A DNA stretch of 64,000 nucleotides from Herbaspirillum sp. 3R11 (GTDB taxonomy: Bacteria; Pseudomonadota; Gammaproteobacteria; Burkholderiales; Burkholderiaceae_D). The stretch is from the NCBI RefSeq assembly GCF_004563925.1, contig NZ_SPNJ01000002.1, positions 310,001-374,000 of the forward strand, in the 5' to 3' direction. The position numbers were made by a program, and so were the translations under genes. The notes under the pieces were generated by a model. That model was not told where the DNA came from and made no database searches. It saw only the letters and a list, made by a program, of their open reading frames with translations. Shown here one piece after another: positions 25,790 to 34,283 of the stretch (positions are counted from its first letter, which is position 1; each line of letters starts with the position of its first letter).

Positions 25790-26707
25790 TCAATAAATCC
25801 GTTCGACCTTGAAGCCGCGCTGCTGCAGCAAGGCCGGCACGCTGGTCGGGCCGACCAGGTGCAGGATGCCGATGGCGGCGAAAATGCGATCCCGGCTCGT
25901 CAGCAGGCCGCCGATGCGTTCGGCCAGCGCAGGGTTGCGCTGGTCCAGCAAGACGTCCTTGGTGAAGCGGCCGACGAAACTGCCGTCGTTGGCCATTTCG
26001 TCGAGCAGGCCTTGCAGGCCGGACAGGTTGGCGGTGCGCCAGAACTCGGCCAGCTCCACCACACGCGCTGCGCTGTCGGGATCGTCGAGCTCCTTGAGGG
26101 TGTCTTCGAGCAGCAGGCTTTGCTGTTGCCGGCTCAGCGCGCCGAACAGCGCCAGCTGGGTTTCGGCGCCTTCCAGTTCGATCACCGGTTTGTTGCGCTT
26201 GGTGACGAAGTCGGCCAGATGGCTGTCGACTGCGAGGTCGGCGCGGTAGCCCTTGCTGTCGAACTCCTGCACGGTCAGCAGGCTGGCGATCATCCAGGGA
26301 CGAAAGCGCGCGACTGCTTCGGCCGGGACATTGTATTTTTTCAGCGCAGCCTGGACCTGTTGCTGCAGTTGTGGACTGAGGTCGGTCTGGTAGCTCTGGC
26401 CTTCGGGATAGAAGCCGTAGCGCAGCACGGCCGCCTGCATGGAGGGCGTCTTCTTCGGATCGATTTCAAGCGCGATGGCGGGCGCTTGTTCCAATGCCTG
26501 CATCACGCGTGGTTCGAGCGGATAGAAGTTCGCCGCGCCGACGTGGATGGTGCCGAACAGGTACAGCGTGTGGTGCGCGTCCTGCACCTTGAACAAGGCG
26601 CCGCGATGCTCTGTACGCGGGATTCGGGACGGCGTGTCGGCAGCATTCGCAGCCGGCAGATAAAGGCAGAACAGCCAGCTGAATGTCACTATAATCAGGC
26701 GTCGCAT
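25790..26707 (-). CDS. TraB/GumN family protein (exported)
   Basis: A 305-residue protein with a signal peptide (MRRLIIVTFSWLFCLYLPAANA). It carries the TraB/GumN hallmarks LYLFGTIHVG (about 48-57), APAIALEIDP, and the closing GILHLVGPTSVPALLQQRGFKVERIY. These His/Glu motifs are thought to form a metal-dependent active site related to TIKI proteases. Despite the name, nothing points to conjugation or xanthan synthesis here. ATG 26707 is chosen because the signal peptide starts there; a longer frame runs back over the divergent HAD gene. Confidence 0.85.
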   Translation of the reverse strand: MRRLIIVTFSWLFCLYLPAANAADTPSRIPRTEHRGALFKVQDAHHTLYLFGTIHVGAANFYPLEPRVMQALEQAPAIALEIDPKKTPSMQAAVLRYGFYPEGQSYQTDLSPQLQQQVQAALKKYNVPAEAVARFRPWMIASLLTVQEFDSKGYRADLAVDSHLADFVTKRNKPVIELEGAETQLALFGALSRQQQSLLLEDTLKELDDPDSAARVVELAEFWRTANLSGLQGLLDEMANDGSFVGRFTKDVLLDQRNPALAERIGGLLTSRDRIFAAIGILHLVGPTSVPALLQQRGFKVERIY

Positions 26708-26738
26708 CGTTGCGCTTTCTTCACTTATCTCATTTCTT

Positions 26739-27473
26739 TTGACTGTGCCGAATACTACACCGCTCTGGCTTTTCGATCTCGACAACACGCTGCACAACGC
26801 GTCGCACGCGATTTTTCCGGCGATCAACGCCAACATGAATACGTTCATGGAGCGCGTGCTCAGGGAGCAGGGTTTGCCAGCTGATCAGGATGCCGTCAAC
26901 GCGATGCGGCAGCGCTATTGGCGCCTGTACGGAGCAACCTTGCTGGGCATGGTGCAGCATCATCAGGTGCGGCCGGAAGATTTCCTGCGCGACGCGCACG
27001 ACTTCGCCGATCTGTTCGGCATGATCCGCGCCGAGCGCGGCCTGCTCAATCTGCTCGAGCGCCTGCCGGGACGCAAGATCCTGCTGACCAATGCGCCGTT
27101 GCGTTACTCGCGCGACGTGGTGCGACATCTTGGGCTGCATCGTCATTTCGACAAACATATTTCCATCGAATCGATGCGCGTGCACGGCAAGCTCAAGCCC
27201 AAACCGTCGCGGCAGATGTTGCAACAATTGCTGGCCCGTGAACGTGTTCCCGCGCATCGCTGCATTCTGGTCGAAGATACCGTGGTCAATCTGAAGTCGG
27301 CCAAGGAGCTGGGTGTGCGCACGGCGTGGATTACTCAATACCTGGTCGGCAATCCGCATTTTTCAGCAGCCGGCGTGCGCAGGATGCAGACCATGCATCC
27401 GTCTTATGTCGATGTGAAGGTGCGTTCGGTGCGGCAGCTAACCAATCATCTGCGTCGTCTGACCGGTGCATGA
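26739..27473 (+). CDS. HAD-superfamily pyrimidine 5'-nucleotidase-like phosphatase
   Basis: A 244-residue HAD phosphatase. The nucleophile motif WLFDLDNTLH (D13, D15) is followed by motif II LLTNAP, the Lys in KPKPSR and the acidic motif LVEDTVVNLKSA. The layout matches the SDT1/pyrimidine 5'-nucleotidase (YjjG-like) group common in Betaproteobacteria. No ATG exists at the front: a TTG at 26739 or a GTG at 26745 must serve, without a clear ribosome-binding site. Only 31 bases separate it from the divergent TraB/GumN gene, so it may be translated from a nearly leaderless transcript. Confidence 0.85.
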   Translation: MTVPNTTPLWLFDLDNTLHNASHAIFPAINANMNTFMERVLREQGLPADQDAVNAMRQRYWRLYGATLLGMVQHHQVRPEDFLRDAHDFADLFGMIRAERGLLNLLERLPGRKILLTNAPLRYSRDVVRHLGLHRHFDKHISIESMRVHGKLKPKPSRQMLQQLLARERVPAHRCILVEDTVVNLKSAKELGVRTAWITQYLVGNPHFSAAGVRRMQTMHPSYVDVKVRSVRQLTNHLRRLTGA

Positions 27474-27513
27474 GAAGGAATCAAGCCTTATTCAACCGCC
27501 GCTCGGCGGGAAC

Positions 27514-28095
27514 TCAGTCGTCCGCGCAGTCTGCGCACCAACCCTTGATGGTCAGTTCGATTTCGTGGCTGCGGAAGCCTTTGCCCAAGGATTTTTGCAG
27601 GGCGGTCTGCAACTGCGCTGTCGTGGTCTGGCGCTTGCCGGACGAGGGTAAAACACTTTCAAGAAAACCCGCCTCACCGCTGCCATCCAGGCAAAACACC
27701 CGGGCGCAGCGCGTGCATTTGAAATGACCGTGCTGATGCTGGGCATGGCCGTGGGCGTGTTGATGGCCGCCATGGCTGCCGTGATCGTGATGTTCGGCGC
27801 CGGTGCCGGCGTTGTAGCGGAAGATGCGGTCGTCGCTGGCAATCTTGTGCGCCAGCCCGGCCTCGGTCAGACAATCGAGCGCGCGATACAGCGTGACGCG
27901 ATCCATGTCGACCAGCTTGTCCTGGATATCCTGATGCGACACCGCGCTGCGTGCGTTTAGCAACGCCGCCATGACGCTCACGCGCGCCTGTGTGACGCGT
28001 ACCGATGCATCACGCAATTGCAGCTCGGCCAGAGCCTGCGCAGCGGCGGGGTCGTGGGGGAGTGCGTTGGCGGTGGTGTCGGCTTTGGATTTCAT
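27514..28095 (-). CDS. Fur-family metal-dependent repressor with histidine-rich insert (Zur-like)
   Basis: A 193-residue regulator. The winged helix (VTQARVSVMAALL, AVSHQDIQDKL, DRVTLYRALDCLTEAGL) occupies about 33-85. Structural zinc cysteines are CTRC (127, 130) and WCADC (187, 190). Between the wing and CTRC lies an insert (about 101-124) with 11 histidines among 24 residues, far more than the usual short HHHH motif of Fur/Zur proteins. The four cysteines and His cluster suggest a zinc sensor, but Fur or PerR-like roles cannot be excluded. It is convergent with the HAD gene and upstream of xerC on the same strand; it has no adjacent obvious target. Confidence 0.87.
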   Translation of the reverse strand: MKSKADTTANALPHDPAAAQALAELQLRDASVRVTQARVSVMAALLNARSAVSHQDIQDKLVDMDRVTLYRALDCLTEAGLAHKIASDDRIFRYNAGTGAEHHDHGSHGGHQHAHGHAQHQHGHFKCTRCARVFCLDGSGEAGFLESVLPSSGKRQTTTAQLQTALQKSLGKGFRSHEIELTIKGWCADCADD

Positions 28096-28223
28096 GGCAT
28101 ATCGCTAATGTGACTGGTGCGGCTGGTGTGAGGGCGGCCCGCCGATGCGGCGCGCTGTCGAAGACCTACCCGAATTATGCCGCAATTCGCCGACGGCGGC
28201 TTTGTCAGGGCACGAGGCAAAGC

Positions 28224-29192
28224 TTATTTACCGGCAATCTTTTTAGCGCGCGGATGGGCGGCGTCGTAGACCTGCGCCAGGCGCTGGAAGTCGAGCGAGG
28301 TATAGACTTGGGTTGCGGTGATCGAGGCGTGGCCGAGCATCTCCTGCACCGCGCGCAAATCGCCGGAGCCTTGCAGGACATGCGAGGCGAACGAGTGGCG
28401 CAACACGTGCGGATGGACGTTGGTGGCCAGGCCCAATGCCTGTCCATGCGCCTTGAGCCGCAATTGCGCGACCCGCGGCGACATGCGCGCACCACGCTCG
28501 CTCAGGAACAGCGCGCGCCGCTCGGCGTCGGCATGCCCCGCGATGACGGTCTCGCGTGCCGTCAGCCAGGCTTTCAGCGCTTCCATAGCCGGTGTGCCGA
28601 CCGGCACGCTGCGCATCTTGTTGCCTTTGCCGGTGACGGTCACTTCATTGCCGTCCATGTCGACCCAGCCGGCTGACACATAGCCAGCTTCCTGGCGGTA
28701 TCGCACATCCAGGCCCACCAGTTCGGAAACGCGCAGGCCGCTGGAATACAGCAACTCGAACATGGCGCGATTACATAATTGGGCGGGCGCGGCGGCGTCC
28801 TTGAGCGGATTGGGTTGGGACACCAGATGGACGGCGTCATCGGCGGCCAGCGCCTTGGGCAGCGGCTTGGATTTCTTGGGCGCCTTGACGCCGTCGACCG
28901 GATTCGATTTCAGCCGGCCCTGTTCGGACAGCCAGTCGTAGAAGCCGCGCCAGGCCGACAATTTGCGCGCGATGGAGCGCGCGTTGAGGCCGCGGCCGTG
29001 CAATTGCGCGGCGAACTTGCGTATCTGGAAATGGGAAACTGCGTCCAACTCAGCACCGGCGGCTTGCGCCAGCTCGGACAACTCGGCCAGGTCGCGACCG
29101 TAATTGCTCACCGTGTGCGGCGACAGCATGCGCTGGCTCAGCAAGGTGTCGAGATAGCGGTCGATTTCGGCTTGGTTGGCGTCGGCGCTCAC
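28224..29192 (-). CDS. xerC: Tyrosine recombinase XerC
   Basis: The 322-residue site-specific recombinase acts with XerD at dif to resolve chromosome dimers. The core-binding domain covers about 1-100. All catalytic residues are visible: Arg154 (SSGLRVSELVG), Lys189 (VTGKGNK), His262 and Arg265 (HVLRHSFAS), His288 (LGHASI) and Tyr297 (TQVYTSL). The start is a GTG. It follows the DUF484 gene by 26 bases on the same strand, the standard proteobacterial DUF484-xerC pairing. This is a housekeeping recombinase, not a sign of a mobile element. Confidence 0.94.
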   Translation of the reverse strand: MSADANQAEIDRYLDTLLSQRMLSPHTVSNYGRDLAELSELAQAAGAELDAVSHFQIRKFAAQLHGRGLNARSIARKLSAWRGFYDWLSEQGRLKSNPVDGVKAPKKSKPLPKALAADDAVHLVSQPNPLKDAAAPAQLCNRAMFELLYSSGLRVSELVGLDVRYRQEAGYVSAGWVDMDGNEVTVTGKGNKMRSVPVGTPAMEALKAWLTARETVIAGHADAERRALFLSERGARMSPRVAQLRLKAHGQALGLATNVHPHVLRHSFASHVLQGSGDLRAVQEMLGHASITATQVYTSLDFQRLAQVYDAAHPRAKKIAGK

Positions 29193-29218
29193 ACGGTCGG
29201 GATGGAAGTCGGGATAAA

Positions 29219-29887
29219 TCAGTGTAGCAGGCAGGCCAGCGCAGCGCTGGCGGTTTCGCTGATGCGGCTGAGGAAATCAGTGGCCATGTCTGCGCTGAAA
29301 CGGCTTGGGTCGGGCGAGCCGAGCACCAGCAAACCGAAGGCTTCTGGCGCGGCGCCCACGCGCAGCGGCAGCATCGCCAGCGACTTCACGGAAGCTGCAT
29401 CTTCCAGCCAGCTGGCGGCTTCGAAATCGTTGTTGGCGCCGCAGAACGGCGTCGTCAGGCCATTGGCAAAAATACGCGCATCTTCCGAGACGGTCGCGGT
29501 GTACCAGTTATCGTTGTGGCTCTCGGCGACGTTCCACAGGCGCAAGGTGACTTGCGGCACGTTGAAGATTTCCTGCAGGTTGCGGGTCAGCGCCTGCGGC
29601 AGGTCTGCGTCATTGCGCGCCAGCAGCAGGGCGCGTGTCCAGGCCTGGAATTTACCGGTGATCTCGTCGTTTTCCTGGGCGATGCGCATCAGGTCGGCCA
29701 TGTGCAATTCCTGCACCTTGATCTTTTCACGCAGGATTTCCATCTGGCGTTCCTGCAATGAGATGGCGCGACCCAGCAAAGGGCTGGTCAGCTTGATCCT
29801 GCCGAGCAATTCGGCATGCTCCTCAAAGAAGTGAGGATGGTCGAGCAAATAGTCGGCGATCGAATCGGAATCCAGGTGGGTGGTCAT
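29219..29887 (-). CDS. DUF484 family protein (GAF-like)
   Basis: A 222-residue protein from ATG 29887 (MTTHLDSDSIADYLLDHPHFFEEH), the typical DUF484 opening. A heptad-like helix follows (LQERQMEILREKIKVQELHMADLMR), then a GAF-like domain to the end. The role is unknown; the family is almost always beside xerC, as here. The longer frame back to 29944 has no supporting ribosome-binding site. Confidence 0.88.
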   Translation of the reverse strand: MTTHLDSDSIADYLLDHPHFFEEHAELLGRIKLTSPLLGRAISLQERQMEILREKIKVQELHMADLMRIAQENDEITGKFQAWTRALLLARNDADLPQALTRNLQEIFNVPQVTLRLWNVAESHNDNWYTATVSEDARIFANGLTTPFCGANNDFEAASWLEDAASVKSLAMLPLRVGAAPEAFGLLVLGSPDPSRFSADMATDFLSRISETASAALACLLH

Positions 29888-30029
29888 GAGCGTTTTTAGA
29901 GTGTGGTTGTTCCGGAAAGTCGCGCCAGGCGCGCCGGATTGCATTGCCGCAATATCGCGAGATTATCTACGCTATCGGTAGTGCTGACAACTTGATTCTT
30001 GGCGAAGGCGACCAGGCCGCTTCCCCAAT

Positions 30030-30064
30030 AAAAACGGGCTTACATGATTGCTCATGTAAGCCCG
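30030..30064 (-). terminator. Intrinsic terminator of the major porin gene
   Basis: A perfect 13-bp stem, CGGGCTTACATGA (30035-30047) with TCATGTAAGCCCG (30052-30064), has a 4-base loop and is followed on the minus strand by TTTTTAT. Confidence 0.92.
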
Positions 30065-30075
30065 AATTGTTCAGC

Positions 30076-30123
30076 TTAAGTTTCTGATTCTGACGTTTGC
30101 ACGTCAGAGATTCAGACGCTTAA
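30076..30123 (-). other. Second hairpin directly after the porin stop codon
   Basis: TTAAG/CTTAA, TCTGA/TCAGA and TCTGACGT/ACGTCAGA pair in register around a TTGC loop. The structure ends two bases before the stop codon (30125-30127) and 11 bases short of the terminator stem. It is probably a 3' stability element for an abundant mRNA. Confidence 0.6.
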
Positions 30124-30124
30124 A

Positions 30125-31330
30125 TTAGAACTTGTGACGGATACCAACAGTAACTGCTGTTTGGCTAGCGTCGTTACCAGTTGTGTCGCCATAGGCGCCT
30201 GGATTGCGCATGTCTTTAGCACGCAGGTTCGACACGAATGCGTACAGGTCAGTACGCTTCGACAGCCAGTAGTCAGTACCGATGTTGTACTGAGTCAGCT
30301 TGCCCTTGCCATTCAGGCCGTCGAAGTTAGCTGTTGTGTATTCCACAGCAGCCAGCAGCTTCAACGATGGAGTCAGCGAGTAAGCTGTACCCAGTTCGAA
30401 CTGGTCCGACTTACGCGAGTTTGCCAGAGTTGCTGTAGTGACACGGTTTGCAGCTGTCAGAGCAACTGGTGTTGCCAGGCCTGCCAGATTTGCTTGGGTG
30501 TTCAAGTCTTGCTTGACGCGCGACCAGTTACCGTAGACGCGTGCTGGGCCAAACTGATAGCTGGCGACCAGGTTGAACACCTTAACTGCTGTGTTGCCAG
30601 TATTGGCAGCAGTAGTGCTCAAAGTTGCTGTTGTAGCAGTCGCTGGAATGATGCTGGTGTCCGAAGGAGTTGGACCAGCTTTGGATTGGTAGTAGTTGGC
30701 ACCCAGACCCAGTGGGCCGTTGTCATACTTGACGCCCAGACCGAACGATTGGCCAGCAGTTGTCTTGCCAGCTGTTTCGCCGAAACCGTACAACACGTTA
30801 GCTGTGAAGCCAGCCAGGTTGTTGGTGGTGTAGCTGATCGAGTTGTTGGTACGTGTACCTTGCAAACGGTTCAGAGCCGAACCCGCGTTTTGGATAACGC
30901 CGCCGAAATCAGCAACGCCAGTGTAGGCGCTGATTGTGTCAGCGAAGTCAGTTTGACGACCGACCAGAACCGAACCGAAACCACCGGCCAGACCAACAAC
31001 CGACTTACGACGGAACAGGTTCGAACCAGTAACAGCGTCGGAACCTTGCAGGCCGCCGTTGTCGTTGGTGAAGCCAGTTTCCAGGTTGAACACTGCGCTC
31101 AGACCGCCGCCCAGATCTTCAACGCCCTTGAAACCGATGCGCGAACCTTGGATGTTGCCGGAGTTCAGAGCAAACTTGCTGCCGGTGTTAGTGCCGCCAG
31201 CTGGAGTTTGAGCCTTGCTTGTGTATGTAACGCCGGTATCAACGATACCGTAGATAGTGACGGAGCTTTGTGCTTGTGCAGCACCTGCAAACGCGCCGAG
31301 AACGGCCAGTGCAAGCAGAGATTTTTTCAT
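30125..31330 (-). CDS. Major outer-membrane porin
   Basis: A 401-residue trimeric porin. A classical signal peptide (MKKSLLALAVLGAFAGAAQA) is followed by QSSVTIYGIVDTGV, and the C-terminus is GIRHKF with the terminal Phe. AAGGATGTCAA precedes the ATG. Codon use is strikingly T- and A-ending (GCT, GTT, ACT, CCA) compared with the GC-ending neighbours and the other porin at 2075-3136. This is the mark of a very abundant protein, so it is probably the main general porin. Two consecutive hairpins follow the stop codon. Confidence 0.94.
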   Translation of the reverse strand: MKKSLLALAVLGAFAGAAQAQSSVTIYGIVDTGVTYTSKAQTPAGGTNTGSKFALNSGNIQGSRIGFKGVEDLGGGLSAVFNLETGFTNDNGGLQGSDAVTGSNLFRRKSVVGLAGGFGSVLVGRQTDFADTISAYTGVADFGGVIQNAGSALNRLQGTRTNNSISYTTNNLAGFTANVLYGFGETAGKTTAGQSFGLGVKYDNGPLGLGANYYQSKAGPTPSDTSIIPATATTATLSTTAANTGNTAVKVFNLVASYQFGPARVYGNWSRVKQDLNTQANLAGLATPVALTAANRVTTATLANSRKSDQFELGTAYSLTPSLKLLAAVEYTTANFDGLNGKGKLTQYNIGTDYWLSKRTDLYAFVSNLRAKDMRNPGAYGDTTGNDASQTAVTVGIRHKF

Positions 31331-31700
31331 TTGACATCCTTCTATAAAAATAGTCTTGAGGATCCGTACATCTAGTCGGATGGTGAGACATTAAGGGTTC
31401 TCATTAGCGCTGGCCTCAGATTGGTCGTTTGGCGGACGAAGTTTTGGTTGAAATTCCGAAACTCCTACACGACTGTTGTTTTTTTCTAACGCTTTCGAGG
31501 TGAATGTCCCACAATCGGGATTTTTCCGAGCGATCAACGAGCGTATGGCTATTCAATTGCCTTTGAGGCAACAAAGCCGCTATTAAAGACTTGAATTGTT
31601 GTTTTAAAGCTCCAATTTGCTCTCTTAAATGGAGTATTAAAAAAATATTATGATTTATAGGGGATAATTTTTTCCTTCGAAAGAGTGCTTGGATTGATTT
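31331..31700. other. Intergenic region between porin and Sel1 genes
   Basis: A 370-base, AT-rich stretch that must hold the porin promoter (minus) and the Sel1 gene promoter (plus). It contains a 15-base dyad TTGCCT-TTG-AGGCAA at 31557-31571 and a strongly A/T-rich tract at 31622-31678. I could not assign -35/-10 elements with confidence and see no gene of real length. Confidence 0.5.
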
Positions 31701-33293
31701 ATGGCGAGTCGGGAAGATTTGGCAATTATTCGTGCGGCGCGCGCCGGACAGTCGGAAGCCCAGTTGGCCTTGGGTCGGCGCTATTTGTTTGGCGGCAATG
31801 GGTTGCCGCAGAGCTTCGCCACTGCGCTGCACTGGCTTGACCGCGCAGCGCGCCAAGGGGTGCCGGATGCCTGGACGCTGATTGGCGAGCATATTCCCTA
31901 TGAGGTGGTGGCGCAGGCGCCGAAGCCGCTTGATTATGTGCTCTGGTATGAGCGCGCTTTCGAGGCCGGTCGCAAGCTGGCCGGGCTGAGTTTCGCGCGG
32001 CTGGTGCTGGCGCATCAGGCGCAACCCGAGGCTCAGGCAATGCTGGGCAAGGCCGTCAAGGCGTTGGAATCGGAGGCCAATGCCGGTACGGCTGAAGCGC
32101 AGTGGTTGCTGTCGCAGCAACAGGGCGGCCGAAAGCCGGCCGACGTCGCCGCTGCGACCGGCGAACAACACGCGGCCGAACAGGTCACTGCAACCCAATG
32201 GGCGCAGAAAGCTGCCGACGCCGGCGTCGGTCAGGCGCAATTGGCGCTGGCGGACGCGGCTTGGCTGCGTCAGGATCGGGGGGACTTCATTCGCCGCTCC
32301 TTGCCGCTGGCGCGTTCCCTGCTGGCGCAATACGGTGCGGATTTGCCGCAGCTGAATGCGCCTTCCGAAGGACTGGCCCGGCATCTGGGTGAGGGAAACA
32401 TCGCCTTGTTGTCGCGGCTTGCGCAAGTACTTGCCGAAATCAACGAGGTCAATGCTGACGAAGCGCAATCTCTGCTGGAGTTGGCGGCCTATGCTGACGA
32501 CAAGTCGGCGCAACTGTCGCTGGGGCTGTTCTTTGCGCGCATGAATGAGAACGGCGGGCGCTCCTTCCCCGGTTTTGGTTCTGCTAATTATAAGAAGGCG
32601 ATTCGCTGGTTGACCCTGGCAGGCGAGCGAGGCCTTGCGGCGGCTTGGTATGCCTTGTCGCGTATTTATCTGAAGCCGGAGTTCTCCCAGCGCAATCTCG
32701 CCGATGCGCAGCATTACTTGGAGCGCGCAGCCGAAATGGGGCATGCATTGGGGCAACTGGAGTGCGGCAGCAGTGCATGGCGCAACCGCAGGGAAGATCC
32801 CGCCAACGATGTGCGCGCGGTGTACTGGCTGCAAAAGGCGGCGGTGCAAGACAACGCCGATGCGCGGGAACTGCTGGCCAAGATTGCCGATCGCCCGGCT
32901 GCTGCCGCCTGGGCTGTCGAAGCCCGCGGCCACATGACGCGCGACTTCCTGAGTGCCTATCCGTTCCTGGCGGCGCGGCTGGAGCTGGCGATCCTGTTCG
33001 GGCTGACCCGGCCAGAAGCCTTGTTGATCGACCTGAAGCAGGCTGACTGCGGGCATTGCCTGGTGGTGGACATTCGCGACTACTACGCGCGCAGCAAACG
33101 GCGCCTGATATTAATAGAGACCGGCGATGAGCGGCAGGTGCTTAATCGCATTGGCCGGCTGTTTGAAGACGTCGATTGCAGCCTGAACGGTCCGGAAGGC
33201 AATTATCGGCAGCGCTTGTACCGCCTCAAAACAGCGTTGCCGCAAGATGACGACGAGCGTGAAGAAGAGAGCGACCTTGCCGAAGAGTCTTGA
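31701..33293 (+). CDS. Sel1-like repeat protein
   Basis: A 530-residue helical-repeat protein without signal peptide. Sel1-type units of about 36 residues are seen, such as AQLALGRRYLFGGNGLPQ, ALHWLDRAARQGVPDA, AIRWLTLAGERGLAAAWYAL and AQHYLERAAEMGHALGQLEC. The last 130 residues are not repeat-like and may be a separate domain (DLKQADCGHCLVVDIRDYYA, LIETGDERQVLNRIG). Sel1 repeats are protein-protein scaffolds; the partner is unknown. The gene is isolated between the porin and dapF. Confidence 0.8.
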   Translation: MASREDLAIIRAARAGQSEAQLALGRRYLFGGNGLPQSFATALHWLDRAARQGVPDAWTLIGEHIPYEVVAQAPKPLDYVLWYERAFEAGRKLAGLSFARLVLAHQAQPEAQAMLGKAVKALESEANAGTAEAQWLLSQQQGGRKPADVAAATGEQHAAEQVTATQWAQKAADAGVGQAQLALADAAWLRQDRGDFIRRSLPLARSLLAQYGADLPQLNAPSEGLARHLGEGNIALLSRLAQVLAEINEVNADEAQSLLELAAYADDKSAQLSLGLFFARMNENGGRSFPGFGSANYKKAIRWLTLAGERGLAAAWYALSRIYLKPEFSQRNLADAQHYLERAAEMGHALGQLECGSSAWRNRREDPANDVRAVYWLQKAAVQDNADARELLAKIADRPAAAAWAVEARGHMTRDFLSAYPFLAARLELAILFGLTRPEALLIDLKQADCGHCLVVDIRDYYARSKRRLILIETGDERQVLNRIGRLFEDVDCSLNGPEGNYRQRLYRLKTALPQDDDEREEESDLAEES

Positions 33294-33315
33294 GCAGGGC
33301 TCATCGCAGGAAAAT

Positions 33316-33345
33316 AAAAAGAGATGGCCGCGGCCATCTCTTTTT
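33316..33345. terminator. Perfectly symmetric bidirectional terminator
   Basis: A 30-base perfect palindrome: AAAAAGAGATGGCCG joined to its reverse complement, with A5 and T5 tails. It terminates both the Sel1 gene and the convergent dapF. Confidence 0.93.
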
Positions 33346-33408
33346 ATTTGAGTGTCTTACTTGAGTATCTATGTGCGTGTCTTATTTGCGTATCCATATC
33401 AGATACGT

Positions 33409-34260
33409 TCAAATAGTGATCTCGCCCTCGAATACCGATACCGCCGGCCCGGTCATCATGACCGGCTTGCCCGGCCCTGCCCAGCTGATCACCAGTTCGC
33501 CGCCGTGGGTTTGCACCGCTACCGGCGTGTCCAGCAGGCCGCGCCGGATGCCCGCAACTACAGCAGCGCACGCACCGGTGCCGCAAGCGAGCGTTTCGCC
33601 GACGCCGCGCTCGAATACGCGCAGGTTGACGTTGTGCCGATCGACTACCTGCATGAAGCCGGCGTTGACGCGCCTGGGGAAGCGCGCATGGCGCTCAATC
33701 AGCGGTCCGTCGATCAGTACCGGCGCCGCCTCGGTGTCGGCCACGATCTGCACCGCATGCGGGTTGCCCATCGATACGACTGAAATCCAGCTTGTCTTGC
33801 CATCAACGTCGAGCGGCCACAATGCATCATCGCCTTCGGCCTTGCTTTCCAGCCCGGACGGATCGAACGGCACTTGTTCTGCAACCAGCACCGGTGCGCC
33901 CATGTCGACCGTGACCCGGCCATCGTCTTCAAGCGTCGGCTCGATGATGCCCGACATTGTTTCCACACGGATAACGCGCTTGTGGGTCAGTCCCTTGTCG
34001 CTGACGAAACGCGCAAAAGCGCGTGCGCCGTTGCCGCACTGCTCGACTTCACCGCCGTCGGCGTTGTAAATCCGGTAACGAAAATCGATGCCGTCGGACT
34101 CCGTCTTTTCCACCACCAGCATCTGGTCGGCGCCGATGCCGAAGCGGCGGTCGGCAATGAACTTCCATTGCGCCGGCGTCAGGGCGATGTCCTGGTGGAT
34201 GGCGTCGATGACAACGAAGTCGTTGCCGGCGCCGTGCATTTTGGTGAATTTGATCTTCAT
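33409..34260 (-). CDS. dapF: Diaminopimelate epimerase
   Basis: The 283-residue enzyme converts LL- to meso-diaminopimelate for lysine and peptidoglycan synthesis. The two catalytic cysteines are Cys75 (EQCGNGAR) and Cys226 (LACGTGACA). [13 protein letters not shown] opens the protein as usual. It is 23 bases downstream of the first acyltransferase gene and probably in the same transcript as both acyltransferases. Confidence 0.97.
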   Translation of the reverse strand: MKIKFTKMHGAGNDFVVIDAIHQDIALTPAQWKFIADRRFGIGADQMLVVEKTESDGIDFRYRIYNADGGEVEQCGNGARAFARFVSDKGLTHKRVIRVETMSGIIEPTLEDDGRVTVDMGAPVLVAEQVPFDPSGLESKAEGDDALWPLDVDGKTSWISVVSMGNPHAVQIVADTEAAPVLIDGPLIERHARFPRRVNAGFMQVVDRHNVNLRVFERGVGETLACGTGACAAVVAGIRRGLLDTPVAVQTHGGELVISWAGPGKPVMMTGPAVSVFEGEITI

Positions 34261-34283
34261 GACATTAATTATAGGCGGTCACA

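Noticed and set aside
25790-26707. Conjugation gene suggested by the TraB name
   Set aside because: It is the TraB/GumN exported family with GTIHVG motifs, unrelated to plasmid TraB pilus assembly proteins.
28224-29192. Integrase of a mobile element
   Set aside because: Full XerC motifs and DUF484 pairing show a housekeeping recombinase; no attachment-site repeats seen.
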